Counted from the stretch's first letter, positions 8,927 through 17,463 are shown. The stretch is DNA of 64,000 nt from Fastidiosipila sanguinis (GCF_002998295.1 NZ_CP027226.1:1408001-1472000); one strand, 5' to 3'. Notes: generated from the letters alone by a model not told the origin. Made by a program: numbers and translations.

Positions 8927-9760
8927 CTATTTAAAATCCGTGTACTCAATTCCGAGCTTTTTAAATTCATCTAGCTCTTCATCATTCAATTTCAAAACAA
9001 TCTCCTGATTTTCTGTTGAGATATTCATAATCGGTCTTTCATCAATATAGAATAAAGGCCTCTTAAAAGCAAAACCTTCTATGTTAATCGGCTCTTTAAA
9101 TAAGCTTTCTTCCAATTCTGATCTGAGCATATCTTTAAATTCTACTTTGCTTAGATCAAACTTAACATATTCATAAATAGGTCCACTACCATCAATATTC
9201 AAGCGACTGTGACGTACAGAAATTGAAATATTTTCATCATCTTTAAAAGGTACATGGTACGTTTCTAATTCACTTGTTTGCTCCTCTGCTTCTCTATCAG
9301 AATTCTTTGAATTAAGCTTTTCAACTAACTCTTCACCAAGAACTTTAATCTCTGGATTATCTTCTATCTCAATATCAATTTCATCTGTATCAAACTCAAA
9401 ATCATTATCTGGATCCACAAAGAAGAAATCATCTACTCTCTCTTCTGCTTTAATGATTGCCAAATTAGCTTTAAGCAATACATCAAATATCTCTGATACT
9501 TCTACATTCTCAGGCTTAAGATTATCAAAAATCTCCCTATATTCATCATCCTCTTCGTATCTCTTCCTGCGTTTAGCATCTTCCTCTATAGCAAAATCTT
9601 CCCATTCTTTATTTACTTTTTCTAAAATAGAATCATCTAATCTATATGCTACCTGTCTGCATAATTCTACAGAATTTGCTAATCCCATTATAAATTCCAA
9701 CAAACTAATACTCTCTTCGTGACTAAAATTTCTATCTACTTTTATTTTTGTTAAATGCAT
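8927..9760 (-). CDS. Acidic protein of unknown function
   Basis: A 277-residue soluble protein with no recognised family. The N-terminal 100 residues look helical. The middle (about 110-145) is a dense Asp/Glu tract including DDFFFVDPDNDFEFDTDE. The C-terminal half is predicted beta-rich. No signal peptide or membrane segment is visible. The start has GAAAGGAG upstream. Two exact tandem AAAATATGTGTTA repeats stand in its promoter region; the same motif, inverted, is near the metal ATPase. A metal-related role is conceivable but is inference only. Confidence 0.7.
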   Translation of the reverse strand: MHLTKIKVDRNFSHEESISLLEFIMGLANSVELCRQVAYRLDDSILEKVNKEWEDFAIEEDAKRRKRYEEDDEYREIFDNLKPENVEVSEIFDVLLKANLAIIKAEERVDDFFFVDPDNDFEFDTDEIDIEIEDNPEIKVLGEELVEKLNSKNSDREAEEQTSELETYHVPFKDDENISISVRHSRLNIDGSGPIYEYVKFDLSKVEFKDMLRSELEESLFKEPINIEGFAFKRPLFYIDERPIMNISTENQEIVLKLNDEELDEFKKLGIEYTDFK

Positions 9761-9795
9761 ATTAGAATCTCCTTTCTAATTTATAATTCGACTTA

Positions 9796-9821
9796 AAAAT
9801 ATGTGTTAAAAATATGTGTTA
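9796..9821. repeat. Tandem exact 13-bp repeat AAAATATGTGTTA
   Basis: Two head-to-tail identical 13-mers lie 36 bp upstream of the acidic protein gene. The motif recurs as an inverted pair at 2742-2779. The rest of the 9822-9990 gap shows no gene or structure. Confidence 0.5.
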
Positions 9822-9990
9822 TTGAATTGCGCTCTTCATGATTTAATTATCACATGCAATTATTTAAAAATACATTGGATATATACATTATTTTCTAAAA
9901 TAACGCTTAAAGTCACAAAGTTTATACTTTTTCTACAACAATTAAGCAAACAGTCTGCAGTTTATTGTTAAGCCTGCACTATTAAATGAG

Positions 9991-10497
9991 TTAAATTCTT
10001 GAATTTAATTCTTCTAATAATTTTTCCGAATCGAAATCTTCCAATCTTTGTAAATCTACACTTACACTGTTGTCATTCTTAAGCAATAATTTTATTTTTC
10101 CATTATCTTGCATGGTAAACGATTTTATTTCCACCCAGGGAATTGCTTTAACCTTTTTGAAAATTACTAGTGGTCGACTAATTATATAAAAATATGCATC
10201 TGTAAGTAAAAGAGCTGAGAAACTATAATTTCTAAGTTTCTGCATAATCAGGCCTTCTAATAAAATATTCAGTAATATAAAAATTATCACTAAAATAGAT
10301 GTGCTAGTTCCTGGGAAAAAGAATTTAACAATAAATAATATTGCTAACATAAGAGCAAATGCTGAAATATACAATAAGTATATATCTGATGAACTGGCTG
10401 GTTTTTGTCTATAAATCACACTACCATCATCTAAATAAGTAGGATTTGTTTTAGCATTTTCTGTATTTATTTTTGGATTATTCTGCTCTGTATTCAT
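9991..10497 (-). CDS. Small membrane protein, possible PH-like domain
   Basis: A 168-residue protein with a polar N terminus and two adjacent hydrophobic helices (about residues 38-60 and 66-85). A beta-rich cytoplasmic tail follows that recalls bacterial PH-like domains (PWVEIKSFTM, then KIKLLLKNDNSVSVDL). Function is unknown. It follows AnmK by 24 bases on the same strand and is probably in the same operon. Confidence 0.65.
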   Translation of the reverse strand: MNTEQNNPKINTENAKTNPTYLDDGSVIYRQKPASSSDIYLLYISAFALMLAILFIVKFFFPGTSTSILVIIFILLNILLEGLIMQKLRNYSFSALLLTDAYFYIISRPLVIFKKVKAIPWVEIKSFTMQDNGKIKLLLKNDNSVSVDLQRLEDFDSEKLLEELNSRI

Positions 10498-10521
10498 TTA
10501 TCAATTCACTTTTCCCTAAAA

Positions 10522-11727
10522 TTAATATGTAATTTTTCCCATAACTACTGGATGTTCTGCACCTGTAACTTGAGCAATAGTGTTCTCTTCTTTCAATAAA
10601 GTTTTATATCCCAAGTATGCAAAAGCTATTGCTTCTTTGGCAGCATTCGGATAACCCAAAACCTCACCTTTTAACACTTCCACACCTGGCAGTAATTCTG
10701 CCAAACTTTGCATCAGACGACCATTTTCACTTCCTCCGCCAGAAACAATTAGCTGTTTCGGCAATCTTGGACAAAACTTTTGAATTGCGTCAGCATTAAC
10801 TTTCGCTGTCAGAGCTGTTAGTGTCATTACGAAATCTTCTGGGGCTAAGTCCAATTTTAAAGCTTCAGCTTTTAAATATTGGTAAGTTTCAGGACCAAAA
10901 TTCTCTCGTCCGCTATTTTTGGGTGGTTCGATTTCGTAATATGGATTCTTTAGTGCTTTATCAAGTAATTCTTCAGATACTTTACCAGAACGTGCTATCT
11001 CACCATCTTTATCATAAGTCTTATCATACAAATCCATCATAGCTTGATCTATTAGCATATTTCCTGGACCTGTATCGAAACCCATAATCTCATTTACATC
11101 TTCTGAAATATAAGTAATATTACTAATTCCACCAATATTTAAGAATACGGCATTGTTGTACTCATCAGCAGATAAGGCATACTCAACAAATGGAACTAAA
11201 GGAGCACCCAAACCACCCGCAGCAATATCACGAATTCTGAAATCACTTATAACTGGGCACTTGAAGCGTTCTGATAAATAACTAGGCTCAGCAATTTGGT
11301 AAGAGGCAGATACTTCCATACCCAAATACTCTTCTTTTTCCAGACTGTGATAAATAGTTTGCCCATGAATTCCAATAAGGTCTATGCCTACGCCTTCATG
11401 CTTACTCAACAATCCTTCTACTGCTTCTACATATAATTTACCTAGAACTTGAGATGTCAGGATAAAATCACGGCTTGTTGCACTGCCACCTTGGGCTAAA
11501 TAGAGCAAATACTCTCTGACCTCTTCTGGATATTCCTGGAAGTAGAAGTCAATGAATTCTAGCTTATCTTTGCCTTTAGAATTATTACCATTCTCTCTTG
11601 AAATTTTCACAAAAGCTACATCTATACCGTCCAAAGATGTACCAGTCATAATTCCGATGGCATTGTAACTGTTGCTAGAATTTTCACTCCCAGTTTTATT
11701 ATTGTTTTTCATTTCTTTATTTTCCAT
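10522..11727 (-). CDS. anmK: Anhydro-N-acetylmuramic acid kinase
   Basis: The enzyme phosphorylates and opens 1,6-anhydro-MurNAc during peptidoglycan recycling. It has the family landmarks GIMTGTSLDGIDVA near the N terminus, GIHGQT, GFDTGPGN and VSGGGSENG. An extra, Asn-rich N-terminal stretch of about 25 residues precedes the usual start of the fold. The ATG at 11727 is preceded by GGAAAAG at a good distance; a GTG at 11736 is an alternative. No MurQ etherase gene is adjacent. Confidence 0.9.
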   Translation of the reverse strand: MENKEMKNNNKTGSENSSNSYNAIGIMTGTSLDGIDVAFVKISRENGNNSKGKDKLEFIDFYFQEYPEEVREYLLYLAQGGSATSRDFILTSQVLGKLYVEAVEGLLSKHEGVGIDLIGIHGQTIYHSLEKEEYLGMEVSASYQIAEPSYLSERFKCPVISDFRIRDIAAGGLGAPLVPFVEYALSADEYNNAVFLNIGGISNITYISEDVNEIMGFDTGPGNMLIDQAMMDLYDKTYDKDGEIARSGKVSEELLDKALKNPYYEIEPPKNSGRENFGPETYQYLKAEALKLDLAPEDFVMTLTALTAKVNADAIQKFCPRLPKQLIVSGGGSENGRLMQSLAELLPGVEVLKGEVLGYPNAAKEAIAFAYLGYKTLLKEENTIAQVTGAEHPVVMGKITY

Positions 11728-11887
11728 ATTTAACACTTTTCCATATTGTAAAACTTCTTAGTTCTGCATTCTCTTAACATATGATATTTATAAAGTAATT
11801 TCACTATAACTCTCGCATATCCTGCTATATTTCTATTTTGCCATATTTTTGCCATGTGTCATTGAGTAAATTATTAAATACAAAAAA

Positions 11888-11945
11888 TCGCTACCCACTA
11901 TCTTTTATTCATGAAAGTATCCATGTATTAAACAGCAAGTAGCGA
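11888..11945 (-). terminator. Terminator after the M13 peptidase gene
   Basis: TCGCTAC pairs with GTAGCGA across a long loop that itself contains a CATG...CATG pairing. On the minus strand the stem is followed by six T. The rest of the 11728-11986 gap shows nothing further. Confidence 0.7.
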
Positions 11946-11986
11946 CTATTATTTCTTATATTTTGACGGTTAAGCTACGATTAAAA

Positions 11987-13879
11987 TTACCAAATCTTAA
12001 TTCTCTTTTCTGGTGCCAAGTACATATTGTCACCTTCTTGAGTTCCAAAGGTTTCGTGGAATTCATCAAGGTTTTGAGGAACCATATTAGCTCTCCAATA
12101 AGCTGGTGCGTGAACGTCAGAAGCGAGGAGCATTTGGTTATACTCTTTTCTACCCTTCTTACGCCAGACTCTTGCCCAGTTAATGAAGAAGTCTTCTAGG
12201 CTATACTCATCTTCACGTTGTAATGATTCTAGAGCACAACTTAGACCACCTAAGTCAGCAATATTCTCACTAACTGTCAATTTACCATTAACTGTAGAAT
12301 CTTCAAATGGCAAACCTTCGTATTGGTCGATAACAGCTTTTGTTCTCTTACCGAATTCTTCGTAGTCGCTCTCTGTCCACCAGTTGACCATGTTACCAAA
12401 TGAGTCGAAGTTTGCACCGTTATTATCAAATCCGTGTGAAATCTCATGAGCTATAACAGCACCGATACCACCGAAGTTTTTGCTTGGTCCTTGTTCCAAG
12501 CTATAGAATGGTTCTTGCAAAATAGCTGCTGGGAAGCAGATCAAGTTTCCTAGAGGGCTAAAGTAAGCATTAACCATATCTGATGGCATTCCCCAACGTG
12601 TGTGGTCTACTTCTTTACCATATTGTTCTAGCTTGTATTTAGTCTTAACATCACTTATGTTTTTGTTATTTTCGAAGAAACTCAATTCAGGGTCTACCTT
12701 CATGAATTGGTATTCCTCTGGATAATAATCTGGATATCCAACCATTATTTGTAGCTTATCTAATTTCTTAATAGCATTATTAATGGTATCTTCTTGCAAC
12801 CAGTTATTCTTACGCAAACGTTCCTTGTAAACATCGATCATTGTTTCGACCATATGTCTAACATCTTCACGTGCTTCTGGTCCGAAATATGTTTGACCAT
12901 AGTAAACACCAATTACTTGGCTAAATGTATTCTTAGCATGGTAGAATGCGTGTTTCTCACGGTTTTGCAATTCACTTTGACCGGTTAAAAGCATGCCGAA
13001 TTTACCACCTAATTGACGTAATTCTTCAGAAAGAACATCGCTCTTGCTTAGGGCGAAGTTTACTATCATGTAAGCTTTAATCTCTTCGAAGTTTTCATCA
13101 TTAAATAGTGTCTTAAGGTCCTCGAAATACTCAGGGTGTTGAACAATTGCCTTATCTACATCACCAACTAATTCTTTAACAACTGCTGCAATGTCGAAGT
13201 TATCTAAGTATGCTGATATTTCCTCCATTGTTCTAACGTTATTCATCTTCGTAACGTCAGCGTTCTCCTCAGCACTTCTAACTCTTTTAGCTAGTTTCTT
13301 ATCTAAAGCAACAGTCTTCTTAGCTAAGTCTTCTGCTTCCTCTTCTGAATAACCAACTGCTACCAAATATTCTTTAGTAAATTCAACATATTTTTCAAGG
13401 AGAGCTTCACCATTGAGTTCTTCTTTCTCATAGTAAGTTCTATCTGGCAAAATCAATCCTGGTTCACCAAAGTATAAAGTATTAATTCTTGCGTCGTTCA
13501 AGTCTGAGCTTACACCGAAGCCAAATGGCAAGTCGTAGTGTAGGCTAACATTTATTCTATCTGCGTCTAAATCAGCAATTGATTTATAAGATGCCAACTC
13601 CTCTAGGTATGGTTTCAAAGGCTCTGCGCCAATTTCATCTAACTTCTCGAAGTCATTTGCTTGTTTGAAATATGTAATAAAGTGATCAGCATATTCATTA
13701 TCTAATTTAATCTCACCTGCAACAATTTTCTCAACATCTTCCATTAGTTTTTTCTCGATATCTAATACCAAGTCTATGAAACCACCGGTAGAGGTCTTAT
13801 CTGCAGGAATTTCTGCTGTCTTCTGCCATTCGCCGTTAACAGCATTATACAAGTCTTGTCTTACTGCTTCGTTACTCAT
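11987..13879 (-). CDS. pepO: M13-family metallopeptidase (PepO-like)
   Basis: A zinc endopeptidase of the neprilysin family, 630 residues, without a signal peptide, as in the cytoplasmic PepO oligopeptidases of Gram-positive bacteria. The zinc motif HEISH lies at about residue 485 and is followed by ENIADLGG, which gives the third ligand. The conserved NAYFSPLGNLICFPA segment precedes it. AAGGAG lies close upstream of the ATG. It is monocistronic, with its own terminator. The gene symbol is by family resemblance. Confidence 0.9.
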   Translation of the reverse strand: MSNEAVRQDLYNAVNGEWQKTAEIPADKTSTGGFIDLVLDIEKKLMEDVEKIVAGEIKLDNEYADHFITYFKQANDFEKLDEIGAEPLKPYLEELASYKSIADLDADRINVSLHYDLPFGFGVSSDLNDARINTLYFGEPGLILPDRTYYEKEELNGEALLEKYVEFTKEYLVAVGYSEEEAEDLAKKTVALDKKLAKRVRSAEENADVTKMNNVRTMEEISAYLDNFDIAAVVKELVGDVDKAIVQHPEYFEDLKTLFNDENFEEIKAYMIVNFALSKSDVLSEELRQLGGKFGMLLTGQSELQNREKHAFYHAKNTFSQVIGVYYGQTYFGPEAREDVRHMVETMIDVYKERLRKNNWLQEDTINNAIKKLDKLQIMVGYPDYYPEEYQFMKVDPELSFFENNKNISDVKTKYKLEQYGKEVDHTRWGMPSDMVNAYFSPLGNLICFPAAILQEPFYSLEQGPSKNFGGIGAVIAHEISHGFDNNGANFDSFGNMVNWWTESDYEEFGKRTKAVIDQYEGLPFEDSTVNGKLTVSENIADLGGLSCALESLQREDEYSLEDFFINWARVWRKKGRKEYNQMLLASDVHAPAYWRANMVPQNLDEFHETFGTQEGDNMYLAPEKRIKIW

Positions 13880-14085
13880 AGTTTTCTCCTTTTTCTAGTG
13901 CTTATATTTTAGTCTTAGACTGCCATGACTATTGCCACTTTTTTAGCCTAATTTTGAATAATTGTACTTCATTATAGCATTACATCTTGGAAAATAAAAC
14001 ACAACCAATATTTGATTTTCATAATCGTTGGTATAAAATGAGTTGGTTAAAACATTCGGATACTAAATCTTGAAATGGATAAAAT

Positions 14086-14161
14086 CGAGGTGTAGCGCAG
14101 TTGGTAGCGCACCTGCTTCGGGAGTAGGAAGCCGCAAGTTCAAGTCTTGTCACCTCGACCA
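14086..14161 (+). tRNA. tRNA-Pro (anticodon CGG)
   Basis: A full cloverleaf: acceptor CGAGGTG/CACCTCG, D arm GCGC/GCGC, anticodon stem CCTGC/GTAGG with loop TTCGGGA (anticodon CGG), T arm GCAAG/CTTGT, and encoded CCA. Its 3' half is the prophage attachment site, so the last 47 bases belong to the 49-bp att repeat. Confidence 0.96.
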
Positions 14162-14163
14162 AG
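14115..14163 (+). repeat. attL, 49-bp core within tRNA-Pro
   Basis: The core starts at GCTTCGGGAGTAGG and ends at CGACCAAG. It is identical to 51717-51765. It spans the anticodon loop to the CCA end plus two bases, so integration rebuilds a complete tRNA here. Confidence 0.95.
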
Positions 14164-14168
14164 CTTGA

Positions 14169-14195
14169 AACCTGTAACTGTCGGCGTTACAGGTT
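14169..14195 (+). terminator. Phage-supplied terminator for tRNA-Pro
   Basis: AACCTGTAAC and GTTACAGGTT pair perfectly and are followed by six T. This DNA lies on the phage side of attL, yet it closely resembles the host terminator that follows attR (51771-51797). Confidence 0.85.
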
Positions 14196-14234
14196 TTTTG
14201 TTACTTTAAAGAATTTTTGATTTTTCTTGAAAAA

Positions 14235-14254
14235 TACTGCAATTGTACTGCAAT
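14235..14254. repeat. Candidate integrase arm sites, left end
   Basis: Two copies of TACTGCAAT spaced 11 bp apart lie 72 bp inside attL. The same pair, with the same spacing and orientation, lies at 51573-51592 near attR. This fits arm-type binding sites for the integrase N-terminal domain. Confidence 0.6.
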
Positions 14255-14319
14255 AGCTTTTTATATTTTTTCTTTTAAAATTTTATTTTGTTCAGCTCGT
14301 GAATTTTTCCAAAAAAATA

Positions 14320-14342
14320 TCCCCTAGCTTTTAGCTAAGGGA
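14320..14342 (-). terminator. Terminator at the prophage left end
   Basis: On the minus strand TCCCTTAGCT/AGCTAGGGGA form a 10-bp stem with one G-U, followed by TATTTTTTT. It ends leftward phage transcription before the tRNA. Confidence 0.85.
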
Positions 14343-14355
14343 TTTTGCGTTGTTT

Positions 14356-14613
14356 CTAAATAATCCTGTTCATTTCTTCCATCTCTGCAAGTTCTTTTCT
14401 TCTCTCTGTGATTAATTCTTCCATCTCTAGCAGGTCATCTTCAGTTGCTTTTTTCTTCAGAAAACGTCTTGCAGATGTTCTATCTCTTAAATAACCTGCA
14501 TGCTCTTTGTTTTTGTCTCGCCATCTTTTGTCAGCTTCACGATTATAAACTGCTTTTCTCTTCTTTTCTTCTGCCATTTCTTGCACTTTCTCTTGCCATT
14601 TGGTATTATTCAA
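14356..14613 (-). CDS. Small charged phage protein
   Basis: An 85-residue, highly charged, probably fully helical protein with alternating Lys/Arg and Glu (EEKKRKAVYNREADKRWRDK). No family recognised. It is the last gene of the leftward transcript, just ahead of a terminator. The ribosome binding site is poor, so the exact start is uncertain. Confidence 0.55.
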   Translation of the reverse strand: MNNTKWQEKVQEMAEEKKRKAVYNREADKRWRDKNKEHAGYLRDRTSARRFLKKKATEDDLLEMEELITERRKELAEMEEMNRII

Positions 14614-14668
14614 ATAGTGGTAGGTGTGGCAAGACCACCTACCTAATTTGTTTATTTAAGAGCTTTTG

Positions 14669-14788
14669 TTATTTATTTAGCAGGGCTCTTATTTCTTTAA
14701 CTGCTTCTTCCTTAGTTTCAGACTTCTCAATAATTTTAATTATCATTTCAAGTACTGTTTTAAATTGTTCATTTGTCATACCGTTCAT
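14669..14788 (-). CDS. 39-residue helical phage protein
   Basis: A short open frame, MNGMTNEQFKTVLEMIIKII and then a charged helix ending in RALLNK. GGAG lies 6 bases before the ATG. Its composition and good ribosome binding site suggest a real small protein of unknown role in the accessory region. Confidence 0.5.
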   Translation of the reverse strand: MNGMTNEQFKTVLEMIIKIIEKSETKEEAVKEIRALLNK

Positions 14789-14909
14789 AAGTTGCTCCTT
14801 TCTGGCTCTTGCCTACCTTTATGTATATAATTATACCATAGCCCTTTTACTATGTAAATACTTTTTTATTATTTTTTTTAAATTATTTCCCCACAATTTC
14901 AGACAAAAA

Positions 14910-14932
14910 AGAGAGCCACAACGTGACTCTCT
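14910..14932 (-). terminator. Terminator in the accessory region
   Basis: AGAGAG and CTCTCT flank a CAC/GTG-containing loop, and on the minus strand a run of six T follows. It separates the 30-residue frame upstream from the 39-residue frame downstream. Confidence 0.75.
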
Positions 14933-15013
14933 CCCCATCTGGGTGGGCGTACTTATCATACGCTTAATATCCCTATCCATCTCCAAACGTAAACAGTATT
15001 ATCTGTATCTTTA

Positions 15014-15106
15014 TTATTTCTTTGTATTTTTCAATTCCTGTTTAATTGATTCTTCTAAACGTTTCTTCAATTCTTCTTCTGTTAGATTCATTAATTCCTT
15101 TACCAT
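15014..15106 (-). CDS. 30-residue phage micro-protein
   Basis: MVKELMNLTEEELKKRLEES and then a lysine-rich end. GAGGAGGG lies 7 bases ahead of ATG, a very strong ribosome binding site for so short a frame. Function unknown; amphipathic helix likely. Confidence 0.45.
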   Translation of the reverse strand: MVKELMNLTEEELKKRLEESIKQELKNTKK

Positions 15107-15172
15107 TTTAGTACCCTCCTCTGTCTCTAGCGCATTTATATAATATCACATAAATTTAAAACTAATGTTAAT

Positions 15173-15778
15173 TTATTCAAGATCTTTTATTTCATTTTCA
15201 ATTATAGATTTTTGTCTTTTCAAAATTTCTTTCCTAGTCTTTTTATTCCAGTTATCAACAACGTATTGCAGTGAAGAAAAAGGTCCTTGCTTTTTTACTT
15301 CCTCAAACATATCCATATTATCATTTACAAATTTGCAAACTATATTATTAACGGCTTCATACACAATATTATGGTCTGCTAAATCATATTTTATATAAGT
15401 ACAAATAGATTCTAATTGATTAAAAATGCTAACTACTCCACAACTGCTTTTAATATTTTTAATAATTAAATTTTTAAATGGTGAATTAGCTATTTTATTC
15501 AAGTATTTTTCACCCTCTTTTAACTCTTTATTTAATTGTTCTGAATAATTATCAATACTAGGGATTATCTCTTTTGCAAATACATCGAGTATCTCTATTG
15601 ATTTTAGCTTTTTAGTATAATCACTATCCAATGCACTTTTTCGTTTTTCTTTTTGTATTTGTACTAAACTTATCACTATAGTTATAATACCTAAGCTAGT
15701 TACTAAATATGAAAGAGCTTCAAGAACTAACATTAAATTTTTTACACCATCAAAATCAGACCAAATCTTTAAAATCAT
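15173..15778 (-). CDS. Membrane-anchored accessory protein, DUF4760-like
   Basis: A 201-residue protein with one N-terminal membrane helix (about residues 15-38, SYLVTSLGIITIVISLV) and a helical cytoplasmic domain. The arrangement recalls DUF4760 proteins, but the match is by eye. The ATG at 15778 is chosen because AGAGGG lies 7 bases upstream. It stands apart from the lysis genes: a terminator precedes it and an extended -10 (TGCTATGAT) lies in its leader. This is the usual position for lysogenic-conversion cargo. A role in defence or exclusion is inference. Confidence 0.6.
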   Translation of the reverse strand: MILKIWSDFDGVKNLMLVLEALSYLVTSLGIITIVISLVQIQKEKRKSALDSDYTKKLKSIEILDVFAKEIIPSIDNYSEQLNKELKEGEKYLNKIANSPFKNLIIKNIKSSCGVVSIFNQLESICTYIKYDLADHNIVYEAVNNIVCKFVNDNMDMFEEVKKQGPFSSLQYVVDNWNKKTRKEILKRQKSIIENEIKDLE

Positions 15779-15808
15779 AAAATTTCCCTCTTTCTTTTCT
15801 GATATTGA

Positions 15809-15814
15809 ATCATA
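15809..15814 (-). promoter_or_regulatory. Extended -10 promoter of the accessory gene
   Basis: On the minus strand the leader reads TGCTATGAT about 30 bases before the ATG. The -35 is poor, as tolerated with an extended -10. A terminator just upstream (15856-15883) insulates it from the late operon. Confidence 0.45.
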
Positions 15815-15855
15815 GCACACTTTTAACATTTATTTTTATAACAAAACACAAAAAA

Positions 15856-15883
15856 TGCCCTTAACCAGTTAAGGCTAAGGGCA
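15856..15883 (-). terminator. Terminator after the lysis cassette
   Basis: TGCCCTTA pairs with TAAGGGCA and a T6 run follows on the minus strand. Two further small hairpins (GCTCATTGAGC and ACACTGGTTACAGTGT) lie between the holin stop and this terminator. Confidence 0.85.
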
Positions 15884-15957
15884 ATATCTAACACTGTAAC
15901 CAGTGTGCTCCCCAAACGCTCAATGAGCATGGGCAAGACTGTTATTTATATTATATA

Positions 15958-16176
15958 TTATTTTTTAATTGTGATAATCTCATGTTCATCTCTAAAACTC
16001 TTATTGCTGAATCCTAGAGAAACACCAAGAAACGCTGTGAATGCGTTTAATATTGTTACGAACGTGTCTGTATGAACCCAGTTCAATTCATGACCTACTA
16101 CGCCAATGAATACTGCGAATGCTGGCAATACTATAATTACAATCCACTTTAAAATGTCATATGTTCTATTAGTCAT
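15958..16176 (-). CDS. Phage holin (Dp-1 type)
   Basis: A 72-residue membrane protein with two hydrophobic segments (WIVIIVLPAFAVFIGVVG and VTILNAFTAFLGVSLG). The layout matches the Dp-1-type holins, which open the membrane at the end of the lytic cycle. The start at 16176 has AAAGGAG at 8 bases; an ATG six bases earlier is too close. Longer frames upstream overlap the preceding gene and are not used. The amidase is two genes upstream. Confidence 0.82.
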   Translation of the reverse strand: MTNRTYDILKWIVIIVLPAFAVFIGVVGHELNWVHTDTFVTILNAFTAFLGVSLGFSNKSFRDEHEIITIKK

Positions 16177-16606
16177 CTTCATATCTCCTTTTTGTTGGTA
16201 ACTTTCTAACTCGCTCATATCGTGAATGAATGCCGTTTTGTGTAGAAACGGCATTGTAAATGTTAGCCATTTCATTAATGCTATCCATTTCGTCATAGAA
16301 AACGAATCCACGGTCAAGAGCTTTTTCTAATTGGTCTTTTAACTTTTCTCTTAGAAGCATAATGTTAATTGTCTGCTGGACTTCCTGAGTTTTAGAAATA
16401 TCATTAATCTTTTCGTTCAGCTCATCAAATCCATTCTTTAACTTATTAGCTTCTTTCAACTGCTCCTGCTTAATCATCTCTTTGTTAACTAGCCAATTCT
16501 TTAAACTGCCGTATTCATTCCTAACTTTGTTAATTCCTGCTAATAGATTGCCTAACGAATAGATGATTACTATTATTAACGCTAAAACTCCTGAATTAAT
16601 GTCCAT
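16169..16606 (-). CDS. Lysis-region protein, single TM plus coiled coil
   Basis: 145 residues: a periplasmic-short N terminus, one membrane helix (about 8-27), then a long charged helical region with coiled-coil character (about 40-95). It sits between amidase and holin and its stop overlaps the holin start. It may assist lysis or regulate the holin, but no family was recognised. Confidence 0.6.
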   Translation of the reverse strand: MDINSGVLALIIVIIYSLGNLLAGINKVRNEYGSLKNWLVNKEMIKQEQLKEANKLKNGFDELNEKINDISKTQEVQQTINIMLLREKLKDQLEKALDRGFVFYDEMDSINEMANIYNAVSTQNGIHSRYERVRKLPTKRRYEDD

Positions 16607-16618
16607 GCTTATTTGCTC

Positions 16619-17419
16619 CTACTTTCCGTATATTTTCTTATTAACCTCTCGCTGTACCTCGTCGTAGCTGTAGCCTGCTTTAGATAGCTTATCGGCTCTA
16701 TGCAATCCATTCCCCCACAATCCCTGCAAGACCTCATCAGCAACTTGTGATACTGATTTCTTTGGTTTTGGTACTTGTACAGGTGTTTCAGGCTCTCCAA
16801 CAATAATCGCATTGATGCCTTTAGCCTTTAATTCTTTTAGGTACTTTTCAGCATTGCCCTTATCTTTAAAAGCTCCTGCTTGCACTCGATATAGTTTGCC
16901 ATCGCTTGCATTAGCTTTAATTAGCTTCTTGGCTTCATCAGCAATGTAGTCAAATTTACTGGATAGATAAGGACCAGGGCAGGCAGTTGCTGAATAATAG
17001 GAGTGCTTTAGAAGAATACCTCGTTTGTCTCCTGTGTAGAATACTAAAGGGATTTGATAACGCTGAACGGCGTCAGCAACTAGCTTAATCAAGCTCTGCA
17101 TTGCTTTGTCGGAAATTCGCCATTGACCACCTACTTCGCAGTTGGAAACTTCAATAGTGATTGCCATTTGGTCAGGGTCATCTCCGCCAGTTGTCCAAGC
17201 TCTGTTCTCTTCGTCTACATAGCAGGCAATTCGTCCATCATTGCCAATTCCATAATTCGCACTAACCTGCCTTGAGCCTGATAAGAAGAACTTATGCAAG
17301 CTCTCAATACTGTTAATTCCTGCATTATGGTGGATTACTATGTGTGTTATTTCTTGTGTTCGTTTGCCTGAGTGAAATGGCACTGGCAAATATTTGTCTG
17401 TTAATTTTGAATAACTCAT
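16619..17419 (-). CDS. Endolysin: amidase with SPOR and Cpl-7 domains
   Basis: N-acetylmuramoyl-L-alanine amidase that cuts the host cell wall. Amidase_2 domain at residues 1-150 with zinc ligands in VIHHNAG and HSYYSATACPG. Next comes an SPOR-like domain (LYRVQAGAF to INAIIVG). A C-terminal Cpl-7-like wall-binding repeat (VADEVLQGLWGNG to VQREVNKKIYG) completes it. The ATG at 17419 has AAAAGGA upstream; the longer frame beginning 30 bases earlier lacks one. No signal peptide, so release needs the holin. Confidence 0.92.
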   Translation of the reverse strand: MSYSKLTDKYLPVPFHSGKRTQEITHIVIHHNAGINSIESLHKFFLSGSRQVSANYGIGNDGRIACYVDEENRAWTTGGDDPDQMAITIEVSNCEVGGQWRISDKAMQSLIKLVADAVQRYQIPLVFYTGDKRGILLKHSYYSATACPGPYLSSKFDYIADEAKKLIKANASDGKLYRVQAGAFKDKGNAEKYLKELKAKGINAIIVGEPETPVQVPKPKKSVSQVADEVLQGLWGNGLHRADKLSKAGYSYDEVQREVNKKIYGK

Positions 17420-17444
17420 TTTTCGTTCCTTTTCAAATAGAAAA

Positions 17445-17463
17445 AGCACCCCTATTGAGTGCT
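17445..17463 (-). terminator. Intra-operon terminator before the endolysin
   Basis: On the minus strand AGCACTC/GGGTGCT-type stem followed by TTTTTC. It closely resembles the hairpin ahead of the terminase genes (35020-35036). Confidence 0.65.

Noticed and set aside
14445-15143. Plus-strand 232-codon frame in the prophage left end
   Set aside because: Hydrophobic low-complexity translation, no ribosome binding site, and it is antisense to better supported small genes and terminators.
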